Assembly: GCF_014208035.1 (NCBI RefSeq) | Contig: NZ_JACHMK010000001.1 | Span: 2,542,001-2,606,000, forward strand | Length of the DNA: 64,000 nucleotides | Origin: Schaalia hyovaginalis | Lineage (GTDB): Bacteria; Actinomycetota; Actinomycetes; Actinomycetales; Actinomycetaceae | Direction: 5' to 3' | In this document: piece after piece, positions 55,491-64,000 of the stretch | Layout: each line of letters starts with the position of its first letter | Numbering within the stretch: position 1 is the stretch's first letter | Program-made: the position numbers and the translations under genes | The notes under the pieces: generated by a model | What the model saw: the letters and a program-made list of their open reading frames with translations, nothing else | Databases searched by the model: none | What the model was told of the DNA's origin: nothing

Positions 55491-56474
55491 TCACAGGCTC
55501 CTGCGCCGGTAGTACATGGCGAGCAGAGCCCCTGAAAGGTTGTGCCAGACGGAGAAGACGGCCCCGGGCAGCGCGCTCTCGGGAGTCGCTGCGAAATGGG
55601 TGGCGGCCAGCGTCGCTGCGAGACCGGAGTTCTGCATGCCGACTTCGATGGAGATCGTGCGGTTCGCGCTCTCCGATCCGCCGGTGAGCCTGGAGGCGAA
55701 GAAGCCGAGCAGGTATCCGAGGACGTTGTGGCACACGACGACGAGGAGGATGAGGAGGCCCGCCTGAAGGATCTTGGCTTGTGAGACCGAAACGACCACG
55801 AGAACGACGTAGCAGATGCCCAGAACCGAGACCCACGGCAGGGCGGGGAGCAGCGGTTCGACGACCTTGCCGGCGAATCGGCGGATGAGGAGGCCGCCGA
55901 TGACGGGTACGAGGACCATCTTCACGATCGAGATCGCCATGGCCTTCGCATCGACGGGCATGTAGGCGCCGGCGAGCCACCCGGTGAGGAGCGGAGTCAT
56001 GAGCGGGGCGAGCAGCGTCGAGATCGAGGTCATCGTGACGGAGAGCGCGACGTCTCCCTTCGCGAGGTAGGAGATGACGTTCGAGGAGGTGCCTCCGGGC
56101 GCGCAGCCGACGAGGATCACGCCGACCGCGATCGCTGCGGGCAGCTGGAAGATCCACGTGAGGAGCACGGCGAGCAGGGGCATGATGACGAATTGCGCGA
56201 CGACGCCGATGAGCACCGGAAGGGGTCGTTTCACGACGAGTTCGAAGTCGGAGACCTTCAGGGTGAGGCCCATGCCGAACATGATGATGCCGAGGGCGTA
56301 GTTCGTTCCCGCGGCGAGGGGGTGGAACACCGCGGGTGCGGCCATCGCCGCGATGAAGGAGGCGATGATCATGAGGGGGAAGATCGTGACCGCGATTCGC
56401 GCGGAACGATCTTCATCGGTCGAGGACGGGCCGTGTTCGGTGGCCGCTGATTCGCGGACGCTCTTCGTACTCAT
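55491..56474 (-). CDS. Bile acid:sodium symporter (BASS) family transporter
   Basis: A 327-residue membrane protein with nine to ten helices. The family motifs are visible: FGMGLTLKVSDFE in helix 2-3, the crossover GCAPGGTSSNVISYLAKGDVALS-like region (GCAPGGTSSN), and GMQNSGLAATLA, which forms part of the sodium and substrate site. It probably couples Na+ to uptake or export of an organic anion; the substrate is unknown. It starts at 56474 and ends beside the duplicated element. Confidence 0.9.
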   Translation of the reverse strand: MSTKSVRESAATEHGPSSTDEDRSARIAVTIFPLMIIASFIAAMAAPAVFHPLAAGTNYALGIIMFGMGLTLKVSDFELVVKRPLPVLIGVVAQFVIMPLLAVLLTWIFQLPAAIAVGVILVGCAPGGTSSNVISYLAKGDVALSVTMTSISTLLAPLMTPLLTGWLAGAYMPVDAKAMAISIVKMVLVPVIGGLLIRRFAGKVVEPLLPALPWVSVLGICYVVLVVVSVSQAKILQAGLLILLVVVCHNVLGYLLGFFASRLTGGSESANRTISIEVGMQNSGLAATLAATHFAATPESALPGAVFSVWHNLSGALLAMYYRRRSL

Positions 56475-56673
56475 GCCACTGTGCTACACCCCGGGTCCAC
56501 ACCTCGGACATTTCGTCTCACTCAATGAATACTATTCTGAGAGCCCCTCACGACATCCCTCCCTACGGGCCCATCGCGTCCGCTATGATCCGAGTAGCGT
56601 CGGAGATGCCGGAACACTGGCCCGCTCCGCACGTACCCGACGCTCATCCCATTCAATACTTGAGAGGTTTGTC

Positions 56674-57514
56674 ATGGATACACCCTCCGCTCCTGCGCCC
56701 CCCCCCGCTGAACCCGCAGGCAGCGGCGAAGAAGCCGCGTAACACGCTCGGCCTCATCGCCCTCATCATCTCCCTGGTCGGAACGGTCTTCGCCTGCATT
56801 CCCGGAGCGATGATCGTCGGCTGGATCCTCCTACCCATCTCCTTCATCCTCGGTATCGTCGCCCTGTTCATGAAGGGAAAGAGCCTCGGCCTCGCGGTCG
56901 GCGCCGTCATCATCTCGGTCATCGGAACCGTCATTGGCATCATCGCCTTCATCACCGTACTCGGCAACGCGCTCAACGACGCCTTCCACGAGGAGACAAC
57001 GACCTCCTCCCCCCAGAGCGCGGGGACACAAGAATCCGAACCCTCGGACGGCATCGAGGCTCCCAGCAGCGAGGATGCGGGCAAGACCCGCGAGAATCCC
57101 CTTCCCATCGGCTCCTCACTGGAGACGAGCAAGTGGACCGTCGTCATCAACTCCATCACTCTCGACGGAACGGAGACCGTGGTAGGGGCGAACGCTCTCA
57201 ACGACGCCCCTGATCCCGGCATGATCTATGCGCTGATCAACGTCACCGCAACCTACCGGGGAGACGATGCCCAGGGCGCCCATCCGTGGCTCTCGATCGA
57301 CTACGTCTCGAAAGACGGCAAGACCTACGATTCAACCACTTCGTCGAAACTCATCATCCCTCCCGATCAGTTCGACACCCTCTCCACGCTCTACAACGGC
57401 GCTTCGGCGACGGGAAACTTCGCAATTGAAATCCCCGCCGATTCACCTGAACAGGGAGTATTCGCCGTGTCTCCCGATCTCCTCGCCGACAAGGTGTTCA
57501 TCGCCGCCCAGTAA
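56674..57514 (+). CDS. DUF4352 membrane protein, out of frame at a poly-C tract (possible phase variation)
   Basis: The ATG at 56674 has GAGAGG 6 nt upstream and lies after a TATGAT -10 element (56583-56588). It reads MDTPSAPAPPP, meets nine Cs (56698-56706), then stops at 56740-56742. The frame with two membrane helices (LIALIISLVGTVFACI, ILGIVALF and a third VIGTVIGIIAFITVL) and a C-terminal DUF4352 domain continues from the same point in another phase to 57514. Eight or eleven Cs would join them. Either the gene is switched off by slippage, or the tract is a sequence error. A start at 56525 lies upstream of the promoter. Confidence 0.75.
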
Positions 57515-57570
57515 ATGCACTGATGACGAGGGAGAAGCATCGCCGACTGCCCCGTCATCGGAACGCGAGC

Positions 57571-57614
57571 GCCTTGCGGGGTGCCGAGGATGGTTCCTCG
57601 GCACCCCGCAAGGC
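57571..57614. terminator. Bidirectional terminator hairpin
   Basis: A perfect 20-bp stem (arm GCCTTGCGGGGTGCCGAGGA) with a TGGT loop in the convergent gap between the DUF4352 and hisC-like genes. Confidence 0.9.
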
Positions 57615-57626
57615 CTCATCTCGCCT

Positions 57627-58679
57627 TCAGGCGATGAAATCCCGGGCGACCCCGAGCAGCCGGTCATTCGCCTCCCGGTCTCCGATGCTCACCCGCACGC
57701 CCTCGGGGAAGGGGCGGACGAGAAGCCCCTCATCCGCACAAGCCGCGACGAAGGGCCCGCCCGCGCCCGGCAGGAAGAAGAAGTTCGCCTGCGTATCGCT
57801 CACCTCCCACCCGAAGGCCCGAAGCGCGGAGACGACCCTCTCGCGCTCGGCGACGACCTCGGCCACGGCGGCGCGCACCCCCGCCTCATCCTCCAAGGAG
57901 GCCAAAGCCCCCGCCTGAGCCGCGGTCGAGACTCCGAAGGGGACCGAGACGGCCTGGATCGCCCCGATGAGCCCCGGGTGCCCGATCGCATAACCGATGC
58001 GCGCCCCCGCAAGCCCGTGGGCCTTCGAGAAGGTCCTCATGACGAGGACGTTCGCATGCTCGGCGATCAGGGGGATCGCCGTGGCCACCGCTGGATCCGT
58101 CGCGAAGTCGATGTACGCCTCGTCGACGAGCACGAGAGTCGAGGGGTCGACGGCGCCGACGACGCGCTCGATCGCATCGAAGCCCAATGCCGGCCCGGTC
58201 GGATTGTTCGGCGAGCAGAGGATCAGCACCCGGGCGCCCTGGGCGGCTGCCTCGATGAGCCCGGGGACATCGTGGCGCCCCTCGGAGTCGAGGGGCACCG
58301 GAACTCCGACCCCGTGGCTCGCCGGGATCGCGATCGGATAGGACTCGAAGGAACGCCACGGGTAGACGACGCGATCGCCCGGCTCGCACACCGCGCCGAG
58401 AGCCGCCACGAGGAGCGCCGAGGAACCGGTCCCGATGCACACCTGATCGGGATCGACGCCGTGCCGCACGGCGATGGCCCCGCGGAGCGCGACCGCGGTG
58501 AGATCCGGGTAGCGATTCACCGCCTCCAGGGCGCGCCGCATCGCCTCCGTCACCGTCGCCGAGGGCGGTAGCGGCATCTCGTTCGAGGAGAGCTTGACCG
58601 CGCCTTCGGCGCTCTTGCCGGGCGCGTATCGGGGCAGGGCCCGGACCGCGGGTCGGATCGGAACTTTGAGCTCGCTCAT
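57627..58679 (-). CDS. hisC: Histidinol-phosphate / aromatic aminotransferase (HisC-like)
   Basis: A 350-residue class II PLP aminotransferase. LSSNEMPLPPS, SPNNPTG, LVDEAYIDF and the PLP-Lys motif TFSKAHGLAGARIGYA are typical of HisC. No other his genes are nearby, so it may work in phenylalanine/tyrosine transamination, as annotated for many such orphan actinobacterial copies. It starts at 58679, divergent from a small membrane protein. Confidence 0.88.
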   Translation of the reverse strand: MSELKVPIRPAVRALPRYAPGKSAEGAVKLSSNEMPLPPSATVTEAMRRALEAVNRYPDLTAVALRGAIAVRHGVDPDQVCIGTGSSALLVAALGAVCEPGDRVVYPWRSFESYPIAIPASHGVGVPVPLDSEGRHDVPGLIEAAAQGARVLILCSPNNPTGPALGFDAIERVVGAVDPSTLVLVDEAYIDFATDPAVATAIPLIAEHANVLVMRTFSKAHGLAGARIGYAIGHPGLIGAIQAVSVPFGVSTAAQAGALASLEDEAGVRAAVAEVVAERERVVSALRAFGWEVSDTQANFFFLPGAGGPFVAACADEGLLVRPFPEGVRVSIGDREANDRLLGVARDFIA

Positions 58680-58802
58680 GACTCAGTCCTACCGCACTCT
58701 CGGCGAAGAAGGACGAGGTATTCGCACTGCGGCCCCCTCCGCCCCCGCATCATCCGGGCGCCATCGCGTGCGCGCTCCGCGATGCTGGGGAAGACTGGGG
58801 GC

Positions 58803-59186
58803 ATGGAATTCCTGCTCCGCCTCATCGCGACCATGGCCGGCATCTGGGCGGCCACCCTGATCGTGCCCGATATCGCCTTCGCCACCGGCTCGACGACCGG
58901 CGCCAACCTGCTCACCCTCGCCGTGATCGCCCTCGTCTTCACGCTCGTGAACTCGATCGTGAAACCGGTCGTCAAGACTCTCGCCTTCCCACTCTACCTC
59001 CTGAGCTTCGGGCTCTTCGCCCTGGTCACCAACGCCCTCATGTTCATGCTGACGGGGTGGCTGTCGACCAGGCTGGGCTTCGCCCTGTCGACCGGCGGCT
59101 TCCTCTCCTGCCTGGCGGGCGCGCTCATCACGGCGATCGTGTCCTCGATCATCGCCTCGCTCGTCGGCGCCGGGAAGAACGACTGA
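58803..59186 (+). CDS. Phage-holin-family (PF04020-type) small membrane protein
   Basis: A 127-residue protein with four hydrophobic helices and the family motif VNSIVKPVVKTLAFPLYLLSFGLF in short form (NSIVKPVVK). Despite the name these proteins are not shown to be holins in chromosomes like this. No phage genes surround it. The ATG at 58803 is the natural start; 58782 is also in frame. Confidence 0.88.
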   Translation: MEFLLRLIATMAGIWAATLIVPDIAFATGSTTGANLLTLAVIALVFTLVNSIVKPVVKTLAFPLYLLSFGLFALVTNALMFMLTGWLSTRLGFALSTGGFLSCLAGALITAIVSSIIASLVGAGKND

Positions 59187-59192
59187 ACGGCT

Positions 59193-60890
59193 TCAGTCCA
59201 GGATCCGTCGCGTCTCATAGCGGAATTCGGTCGTCCTCGTCCGATCATTCAAGCCGAGCCCTTCCGCCCTCGCCGCCTCCCACGAGCGCACGGGGGCGAA
59301 CGACGGGTCCTCCCCACTCGCCCCCGACCCCTCTTCGATATCGGCCATGAGCGACCTGTAGGTCGCAAGGTCATGGGCCGCGGGCACACCCGGACTCCCG
59401 CCGGAACGCCCTCGCCCGTCGAAATGGACCGTCACCACGCCCTCGGCATTGCCCGCGCCGTCGAGGGCGGGAACGATGTCCCGGGTGTTCTCCAAAGCCA
59501 GAACACCCACGCCCGCCGGAGGCGAGGAAGCGGCGATCGGCGATCCCGCCGTCAACGCCGAAACGACCGAATAGCGCGCACCCACCGCAGGGTCGGAGGC
59601 GAGGCGCGCCGCCACGATCCCGCCTTGGGAATGCCCCACGAATTCGACGGGCTCACCCCGGCCGATACCGGCCATCTCCATCGCCCGCAGGACAGCGCGG
59701 GACTGATCGGACTCGACGTCGGCCACCTCTTGGAGATTGGTGAGCATGTCCTGCGGATTCGATCCGCCCGCACCCCACCTCTGCGTACCGCGGATGACGA
59801 CGCTCCACGAGGTCCGCATCCGGCCATCGGGGAGGGGCGTCTCATGCTTGAGGATCTTCAAGCCGCCCCGCTCACCGCCCGAAGGGAGGTCCGAAAGCTC
59901 GCCGAGCAGCTCCGAGGGAGTGCGAGGAGTGGCGTGCCCGGTCGGCGCCGCAGGAGCAGGCGACGCCCCATCCGACACGTTCGCGCCCACGAGAACGACC
60001 TCGCGGGGAAGCATGCGAGAGACGACGAAGCGCGCCACGAGGGGAACGGCTCCAACTCCCGTCCAGTATCCCCTCGCCTTCACACGAGCATCGGACGCCT
60101 CCGGCGCCCCCGTTGAGAACCCGCCGCCGGCGCCCAACACCGGCGACTCCGCCCCTCCCCCGAATCCGCCTTCCGGGGATCCGCCGGCGCCACGACTCGC
60201 ACTCGGCCCTGAGATCGGTCCGATGACTTCGATGCCACGGCTCCGCCCATGGACGAGCGCCCCCGCGACGAGGGCCCACGCGCCGGCCACTCGAGCGGCC
60301 CGCCGGGTCCCCCCTCCACCGCGCCCGAACCACCCCGGCCCCGCGATCCTCCCCCCGAGGAGCAGGGCGTCCCACTCGAATCGCGGCCCGACCATCCCAT
60401 CGCCCTTGCCGGTGGCGAAGGCCCAGACGGCGAGCCCAAGATCGGCGATCAGCACCCGGTCTTCAAGGAGACGCGCACCGGGGAGGAGCGCCACGAGGGG
60501 ATCGAGGCGTGCGCCCCACGCCCCGCCGCTCAAATCCGGGACATTGAGTGATCCATCGCTCGCGAAGAGCCGGAGAGCCTCGCCTTCTGCGATGTCCAGG
60601 ATCGCCGAGGCGAATGCGAGGCGTTCAGCACCGCCCTCCGCCATGCGCAGCAAGCGCAGCACGTCGGTGCGCGCGCATCCGCATGCGTCCACCGCCGCCC
60701 TCGACGCCTGCGGAACCAGGGAGACGCTGCTCGAGGCGAGCTCCTCCGCTCGTGAACAGCCCGCGGCCAGATGCTCCAGCTCCGCCACGATCTCCCGGAG
60801 GCGCATCGCAGCGCGGCGCAGTTCCTCCGTGTCGACCCGCACGCGGCCCGTCGTGACGAGGACCCGTTCAAGATCACCATCCACTTTCAA
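59193..60890 (-). CDS. Putative alpha/beta hydrolase with N-terminal helical (WXG/LXG-like) domain
   Basis: A 565-residue protein. Residues 18-110 are helical and resemble type VII secretion partner domains (VDTEELRRAAMRLREIVAEL). Gly-rich linkers follow. The C-terminal ~220 residues are a lipase/esterase-like domain with the nucleophile elbow GHSQGG at 419-424; DIVPAL and AAHDLATY probably hold the catalytic Asp and His. No Sec signal peptide is visible. It overlaps the upstream WXG gene by 17 bp. It may be a secreted hydrolase, but no secretion genes are in the window. The TTG at 60890 is the likely start. Confidence 0.7.
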   Translation of the reverse strand: MKVDGDLERVLVTTGRVRVDTEELRRAAMRLREIVAELEHLAAGCSRAEELASSSVSLVPQASRAAVDACGCARTDVLRLLRMAEGGAERLAFASAILDIAEGEALRLFASDGSLNVPDLSGGAWGARLDPLVALLPGARLLEDRVLIADLGLAVWAFATGKGDGMVGPRFEWDALLLGGRIAGPGWFGRGGGGTRRAARVAGAWALVAGALVHGRSRGIEVIGPISGPSASRGAGGSPEGGFGGGAESPVLGAGGGFSTGAPEASDARVKARGYWTGVGAVPLVARFVVSRMLPREVVLVGANVSDGASPAPAAPTGHATPRTPSELLGELSDLPSGGERGGLKILKHETPLPDGRMRTSWSVVIRGTQRWGAGGSNPQDMLTNLQEVADVESDQSRAVLRAMEMAGIGRGEPVEFVGHSQGGIVAARLASDPAVGARYSVVSALTAGSPIAASSPPAGVGVLALENTRDIVPALDGAGNAEGVVTVHFDGRGRSGGSPGVPAAHDLATYRSLMADIEEGSGASGEDPSFAPVRSWEAARAEGLGLNDRTRTTEFRYETRRILD

Positions 60891-61230
60891 GCCCCCCGCC
60901 TCCCGCGACGCCCGTCCCGCTCCCCGACCCGAGCGCGGTGAGGAAGGGATCCATGGTCGCCGCCGCGGCCCGCCAGCACGTTTGTGCCTCCACGGTCTCG
61001 AGGAAGCTGACTTCCCCCGCGAGGGCCGCGCAGGCGAGGCGCACGGAAGCTTGTGCCGTGCTCACTTGGGCGCATACCGCCGAAACAGCGGTTCTCGCCC
61101 CCTCGCCCGCGCTTCCCTCCCATGAGTCGAGGCGGATCGCGGCGAGCGACGCCGCCACGGAGGCGAGTTCATCGTCGACGAGGCTCATGAGGCGCAGCGC
61201 TTCTTGCGCATTGAGGATCGCGAGGCTCAT
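60874..61230 (-). CDS. WXG100-like small helical protein
   Basis: A 118-residue protein with two long helices and a WEG turn at residues 37-39 (RLDSWEGSAGEG), the hallmark of WXG100 proteins, though longer than the usual 100. A Gly-rich C-terminus follows. It is directly upstream of the hydrolase gene and overlaps it, as ESX-type partners do. The sequence supports the fold more than any specific role. Confidence 0.68.
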   Translation of the reverse strand: MSLAILNAQEALRLMSLVDDELASVAASLAAIRLDSWEGSAGEGARTAVSAVCAQVSTAQASVRLACAALAGEVSFLETVEAQTCWRAAAATMDPFLTALGSGSGTGVAGGGGLESGW

Positions 61231-61446
61231 CGTCCCCCCGTTCGTCCGAGTGATCCTTCATATCAGCGACCGTAGGGGCGCGCCCCTTCAGGAGGCGCAC
61301 GGGCGATGAGAGAATGTGGATTCCGCCGCTGCCCGCGCTCCTGTGGACGCGGAGCTCCGGGGACGCCGGAGAAATCCGGAGAAGTCGGGGCAGGCCGGGG
61401 AGGCCCGATGGGCCGGGCGCCATCACTGAAAAGAGGGAGAGGGACG

Positions 61447-62220
61447 ATGCGGCAGTGGACGAAGACGGATCAACGGCCCGGGCGCATCGCCTTCGAAGCC
61501 TCGGGGCTCGCCTGGCTGGCCGAAGCGGGCCCGCAGGGCGCGAAAGTCGTGCGCGTGCTCGAAAGCTCACCGACCCGCCTGCGTGAAGAGCACCTGGTGT
61601 CCGCACCCCCGACCCGGACCGCCGCCGAGGACTTCGGGCGCGCCCTGGCGCGCACGCACGCCGCGGGGGCCTCGCACCTCGGGGCGCCGCCGCCCGGCTA
61701 CACGGGCGCCGGATGGATGGGCGAAGCGCCGCTCCCCCTCCTCGATGAGGAGGCCACCGGCTCCTGGGGCGCCTTCTACGCCGAGCACCGCCTCCTCCCC
61801 TACGTGAAGGGCGCGCCCTTCACCAGCGCGGACCGCATCGCGATCGACAGACTCTGCGAACGCCTCGCATCGGGAGAGCTCGATCATTCCCAACCGGCAC
61901 TCGTCAGCAGGAGCGGGCGAGCCGCGCGCACGCACGGCGACCTCTGGTCGGGGAACGTCATGTGGACCGAGGGCGGTGCCGTCCTCATCGATCCGGCGGC
62001 TCAAGGCGGTCACGCCGAAGAGGACCTCGCCGCTCTCGGGCTCTTCGGCTGCCCCCACCTGGAGCGCATCCTCGCCGCCTACGACGAGGCCTCACCGCTC
62101 GAAGCGGGCCGGGCCGAGCGGGTGGACCTCCACCGCCTGCACATCCTCTTCGTGCACGCATTCCTCTTCGGCGGGGCCTACGTCGGCGACTGCATGCGGA
62201 TCGTTCGTCGTTTCACCTGA
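61447..62220 (+). CDS. Fructosamine kinase family protein
   Basis: A 257-residue kinase of the fructosamine/ketosamine kinase family. The catalytic loop THGDLWSGNVMW (HGDLWSGN) and the metal-binding VLIDPAAQGGHAEEDLA (DPA) are intact. These enzymes phosphorylate glycated amines for repair of proteins. The ATG has GAGAGGG upstream. It is shorter than many homologues but complete in motifs. Confidence 0.9.
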   Translation: MRQWTKTDQRPGRIAFEASGLAWLAEAGPQGAKVVRVLESSPTRLREEHLVSAPPTRTAAEDFGRALARTHAAGASHLGAPPPGYTGAGWMGEAPLPLLDEEATGSWGAFYAEHRLLPYVKGAPFTSADRIAIDRLCERLASGELDHSQPALVSRSGRAARTHGDLWSGNVMWTEGGAVLIDPAAQGGHAEEDLAALGLFGCPHLERILAAYDEASPLEAGRAERVDLHRLHILFVHAFLFGGAYVGDCMRIVRRFT

Positions 62221-62320
62221 AGCGCTCCGCGCCCCGCCCTCGGCGAGCCTCCCCGAGCACTCCGAGCGCATCGGGCGGAAGGCGGACCGAAATGGGGGCG
62301 GATTCTGGAATGATGGGGCC

Positions 62321-63802
62321 ATGAGCGCTGATTGGTCCTCCCTCTTCTCCCCGAATCACGGCTACGCCGACCTCGCCGCGCACGGCGAACCCCTGTCCCC
62401 CCTCGACGGCCGCTACCGCTCGGCCGTCGCACCGCTCGCCAATCACCTCTCCGAGGCGGGCCTCAACAGGGCCCGCGTCCACGTGGAGATCGAATGGCTC
62501 ATCCACCTCCTCGACCACCGCGTCCTGCCGGGCGCCCCCATGCTCACCGACGCCGAGCGCGAATACCTGCGCGCCCTCCCCCGCGACTTCTCCGAGGCCC
62601 ACATCGCCCGTCTCGCCGAGTTCGAGGCCGTGACCCGCCACGACGTCAAGGCCGTCGAGTACCTCATCGGCGAACACCTCGCCAACGCCGCCCCCGCCCT
62701 CGGCGAGGAATCCTCCCTGCCGGGGCTGCGCGAGGTCGTCCACATCTTCTGCACCTCCGAGGACATCAACAACCTCGCCTACGCGCTCACGATCAAAGCG
62801 GCGATCGAGCAGGGGTGGCTGCCCGCCGCCCGCGCCCTCGAAGACCGCCTCCTCCGTCTCGCCGAGGCCGGCGCGGACGTCCCCATGCTCGCGCACACGC
62901 ACGGCCAGCCCGCGACCCCGGTGACGATCGGCAAGGAGATGGCCGTTTTCGCCCGCCGTTTCGCCCGTCAGATCGCCCGCGTCGAAGCAACCGAGTACCT
63001 CGGGAAGATCAACGGGGCGACCGGCACCTGGGCCGCCCACGTCGTCTCCGTCCCCGGCGCCGATTGGCCGCGCATCGCGAAGGCCTTCGTCGAGGGCCTC
63101 GGACTCACGTGGAACCCCATCACGACCCAGATCGAATCCCACGACTGGCAGGCCGAACTCTATTCGGATGTCGCGCGCGCCGGGCGCATCGCCCACAACC
63201 TCGCGACCGACTGCTGGACCTACATCTCGATGGGCTACTTCCACCAGAACCTCGCCGCCCAAGGATCGACGGGCTCCTCGACGATGCCGCACAAGGTGAA
63301 CCCGATCCGCTTCGAGAACGCCGAGGCGAACCTCGAAGTCTCCGCCGCCCTCCTCGACTCCCTGGCCGCCACCCTCGTGACCTCCCGGATGCAGCGCGAC
63401 CTCACCGACTCGACGACGCAGCGCAACATCGGTGTGGCGCTCGGCCACTCGATCCTCGCCTACGACAACCTCGTGCGCGGCCTCGACGGCGTGGACATCA
63501 ACGCGGCCCGCATGGCCGAGGACCTGAACGCGAACTGGGCGGTGCTCGGCGAGGCGGTCCAGCAGGCGATGCGGGCGGCGGCGATCGCGGGCGCGACCGG
63601 CATGGCCAACCCCTACGAGCGCCTCAAGGAGCTCACCCGCGGCCACGAAGTCGGGGCCGAGGAGATGCACGGGTTCATCGCGGGGCTCGGCCTTCCCGCC
63701 GAGGTCGAGGAGCGCCTCCTCGACCTGGAGCCCGCGAGCTACATCGGCCTCTCGCCCGAGATCGCCCGCTGGGCGCAGCGGGCCGGGACGAACGCGGACT
63801 GA
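62321..63802 (+). CDS. purB: Adenylosuccinate lyase
   Basis: A 493-residue fumarase-superfamily enzyme, acting twice in purine synthesis (SAICAR and adenylosuccinate cleavage). The start PLDGRYRSAV, the TSEDINNLAYAL loop, AHTHGQPATP and the signature SSTMPHKVNPIRFENAE with its catalytic Ser are present. This is the longer, E. coli-type PurB. The ATG at 62321 follows the fructosamine kinase gene by 100 bp. A repeat array and a hairpin follow. Confidence 0.95.
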   Translation: MSADWSSLFSPNHGYADLAAHGEPLSPLDGRYRSAVAPLANHLSEAGLNRARVHVEIEWLIHLLDHRVLPGAPMLTDAEREYLRALPRDFSEAHIARLAEFEAVTRHDVKAVEYLIGEHLANAAPALGEESSLPGLREVVHIFCTSEDINNLAYALTIKAAIEQGWLPAARALEDRLLRLAEAGADVPMLAHTHGQPATPVTIGKEMAVFARRFARQIARVEATEYLGKINGATGTWAAHVVSVPGADWPRIAKAFVEGLGLTWNPITTQIESHDWQAELYSDVARAGRIAHNLATDCWTYISMGYFHQNLAAQGSTGSSTMPHKVNPIRFENAEANLEVSAALLDSLAATLVTSRMQRDLTDSTTQRNIGVALGHSILAYDNLVRGLDGVDINAARMAEDLNANWAVLGEAVQQAMRAAAIAGATGMANPYERLKELTRGHEVGAEEMHGFIAGLGLPAEVEERLLDLEPASYIGLSPEIARWAQRAGTNAD

Positions 63803-63817
63803 TCCCCCTCACGCAGG

Positions 63818-63885
63818 CATCAACCTCACGCGAGCATCAACCTCACGCGAGCATCAACCTCACGCGAGCATCAACCTCACGCGAG
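63818..63885 (+). repeat. 17-bp tandem repeat array after purB
   Basis: Four perfect copies of CATCAACCTCACGCGAG (starts 63818, 63835, 63852, 63869), with partial copies on both sides. It lies between the purB stop and the terminator hairpin. Confidence 0.9.
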
Positions 63886-63898
63886 CATCAAGACGACT

Positions 63899-63928
63899 GC
63901 TCCCCGCGACCGGATGGTCGCGGGGAGC
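63899..63928. terminator. Bidirectional terminator hairpin
   Basis: A perfect 13-bp stem (arm GCTCCCCGCGACC) with a GGAT loop, between convergent purB and the gene entering from the right edge. Confidence 0.85.
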
Positions 63929-63959
63929 TCTTCACGTCAACGGCGCCTGTTACGACGGG

Positions 63960-64000
63960 TTACGGCAGGTAGTACGTCGGATTCGGCAGCTTGTAGGCGA
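63960..64000 (-). CDS. C-terminal end of a gene running in from the right edge
   Basis: On the - strand the last codons read AYKLPNPTYYLP followed by TAA at 63960-63962. This is consistent with the end of a protein and with the terminator just beyond. Too short to identify. Confidence 0.35.
   Translation of the reverse strand, partial: AYKLPNPTYYLP

Noticed and set aside
56525..56673. Upstream ATG start for the DUF4352 protein
   Set aside because: It lies upstream of the TATGAT promoter and has no ribosome site; the residues do not look like a protein N-terminus. Kept only as an alternative if the poly-C count is correct and fixed.
58803..59186. Prophage remnant because of the holin-like protein
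   Set aside because: The PF04020 family is common in chromosomes, and no other phage gene is nearby.

Overview
The window is GC-rich actinobacterial chromosome, most likely from the Actinomycetaceae (Actinomyces/Schaalia type). The evidence is a GuaB1-type reductase, the coproporphyrin-dependent haem route with HemQ, a WhiB/GlxR pair, a Tad/Flp pilus locus in actinobacterial order, and class III ribonucleotide reductase (NrdDG). The genus is an inference. Two lower-GC patches (about 1-1450 and 22800-24320) carry broken genes and transposase debris.

Layout. 1-1450: degraded accessory DNA with a response-regulator fragment and small membrane peptides. 1.5-3.0 kb: guaB1. 3.2-8.3 kb: an iron-siderophore ABC importer with a siderophore-interacting reductase, under a putative IdeR/DtxR box. 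8.4-18.9 kb: all nine genes from glutamyl-tRNA to haem, read outward from a divergent hemA/hemE promoter (hemA-hemH-hemQ on -, hemE-hemY and hemC-hemD-hemB-hemL on +). 19.1-22.6 kb: two tRNA-Ser genes, an AGE-family epimerase and phosphoglucomutase. 22.8-24.2 kb: a broken secreted-protein gene with a small membrane partner, then an ISL3 remnant. 24.3-31.6 kb: MFS transporter, App1-like phosphatase, LytR_C protein, nrdG/nrdD with paired NrdR boxes, PAP2 phosphatase. 31.7-35.4 kb: two YbjN proteins overlapping an MrfA/Hrq1-like helicase.

35.4-46.5 kb is a Tad pilus locus in mycobacteria-like order (helicase, Rv3654c-like, TadE, DUF4244 pilin, TadB/C, TadA, Ssd, HAD phosphatase, Rv3662c-like), split by a 4-kb YhgE/Pip-TetR module with its own operators. 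46.5-53.6 kb: two membrane proteins, GlxR, a DUF4177 protein, WhiB, a bifunctional penicillin-binding protein and a metallophosphoesterase. 53.7-55.5 kb: tRNA-Pro and an IS1249-like element (IS256 group). 55.5-64 kb: BASS transporter, an out-of-frame DUF4352 gene with a poly-C tract, hisC-like aminotransferase, small membrane protein, a WXG/alpha-beta hydrolase pair, fructosamine kinase, purB, and the tail of one more gene.

Three themes go beyond gene content. First, intergenic tandem arrays (17, 22, 24 and 43 bp periods) recur at gene ends. Second, a ~240-bp element lies between a protein gene and a tRNA gene at two sites in inverted orientation; one copy is split by the IS. Third, many genes have a -10 hexamer 6-7 nt before the start codon, pointing to leaderless mRNAs.
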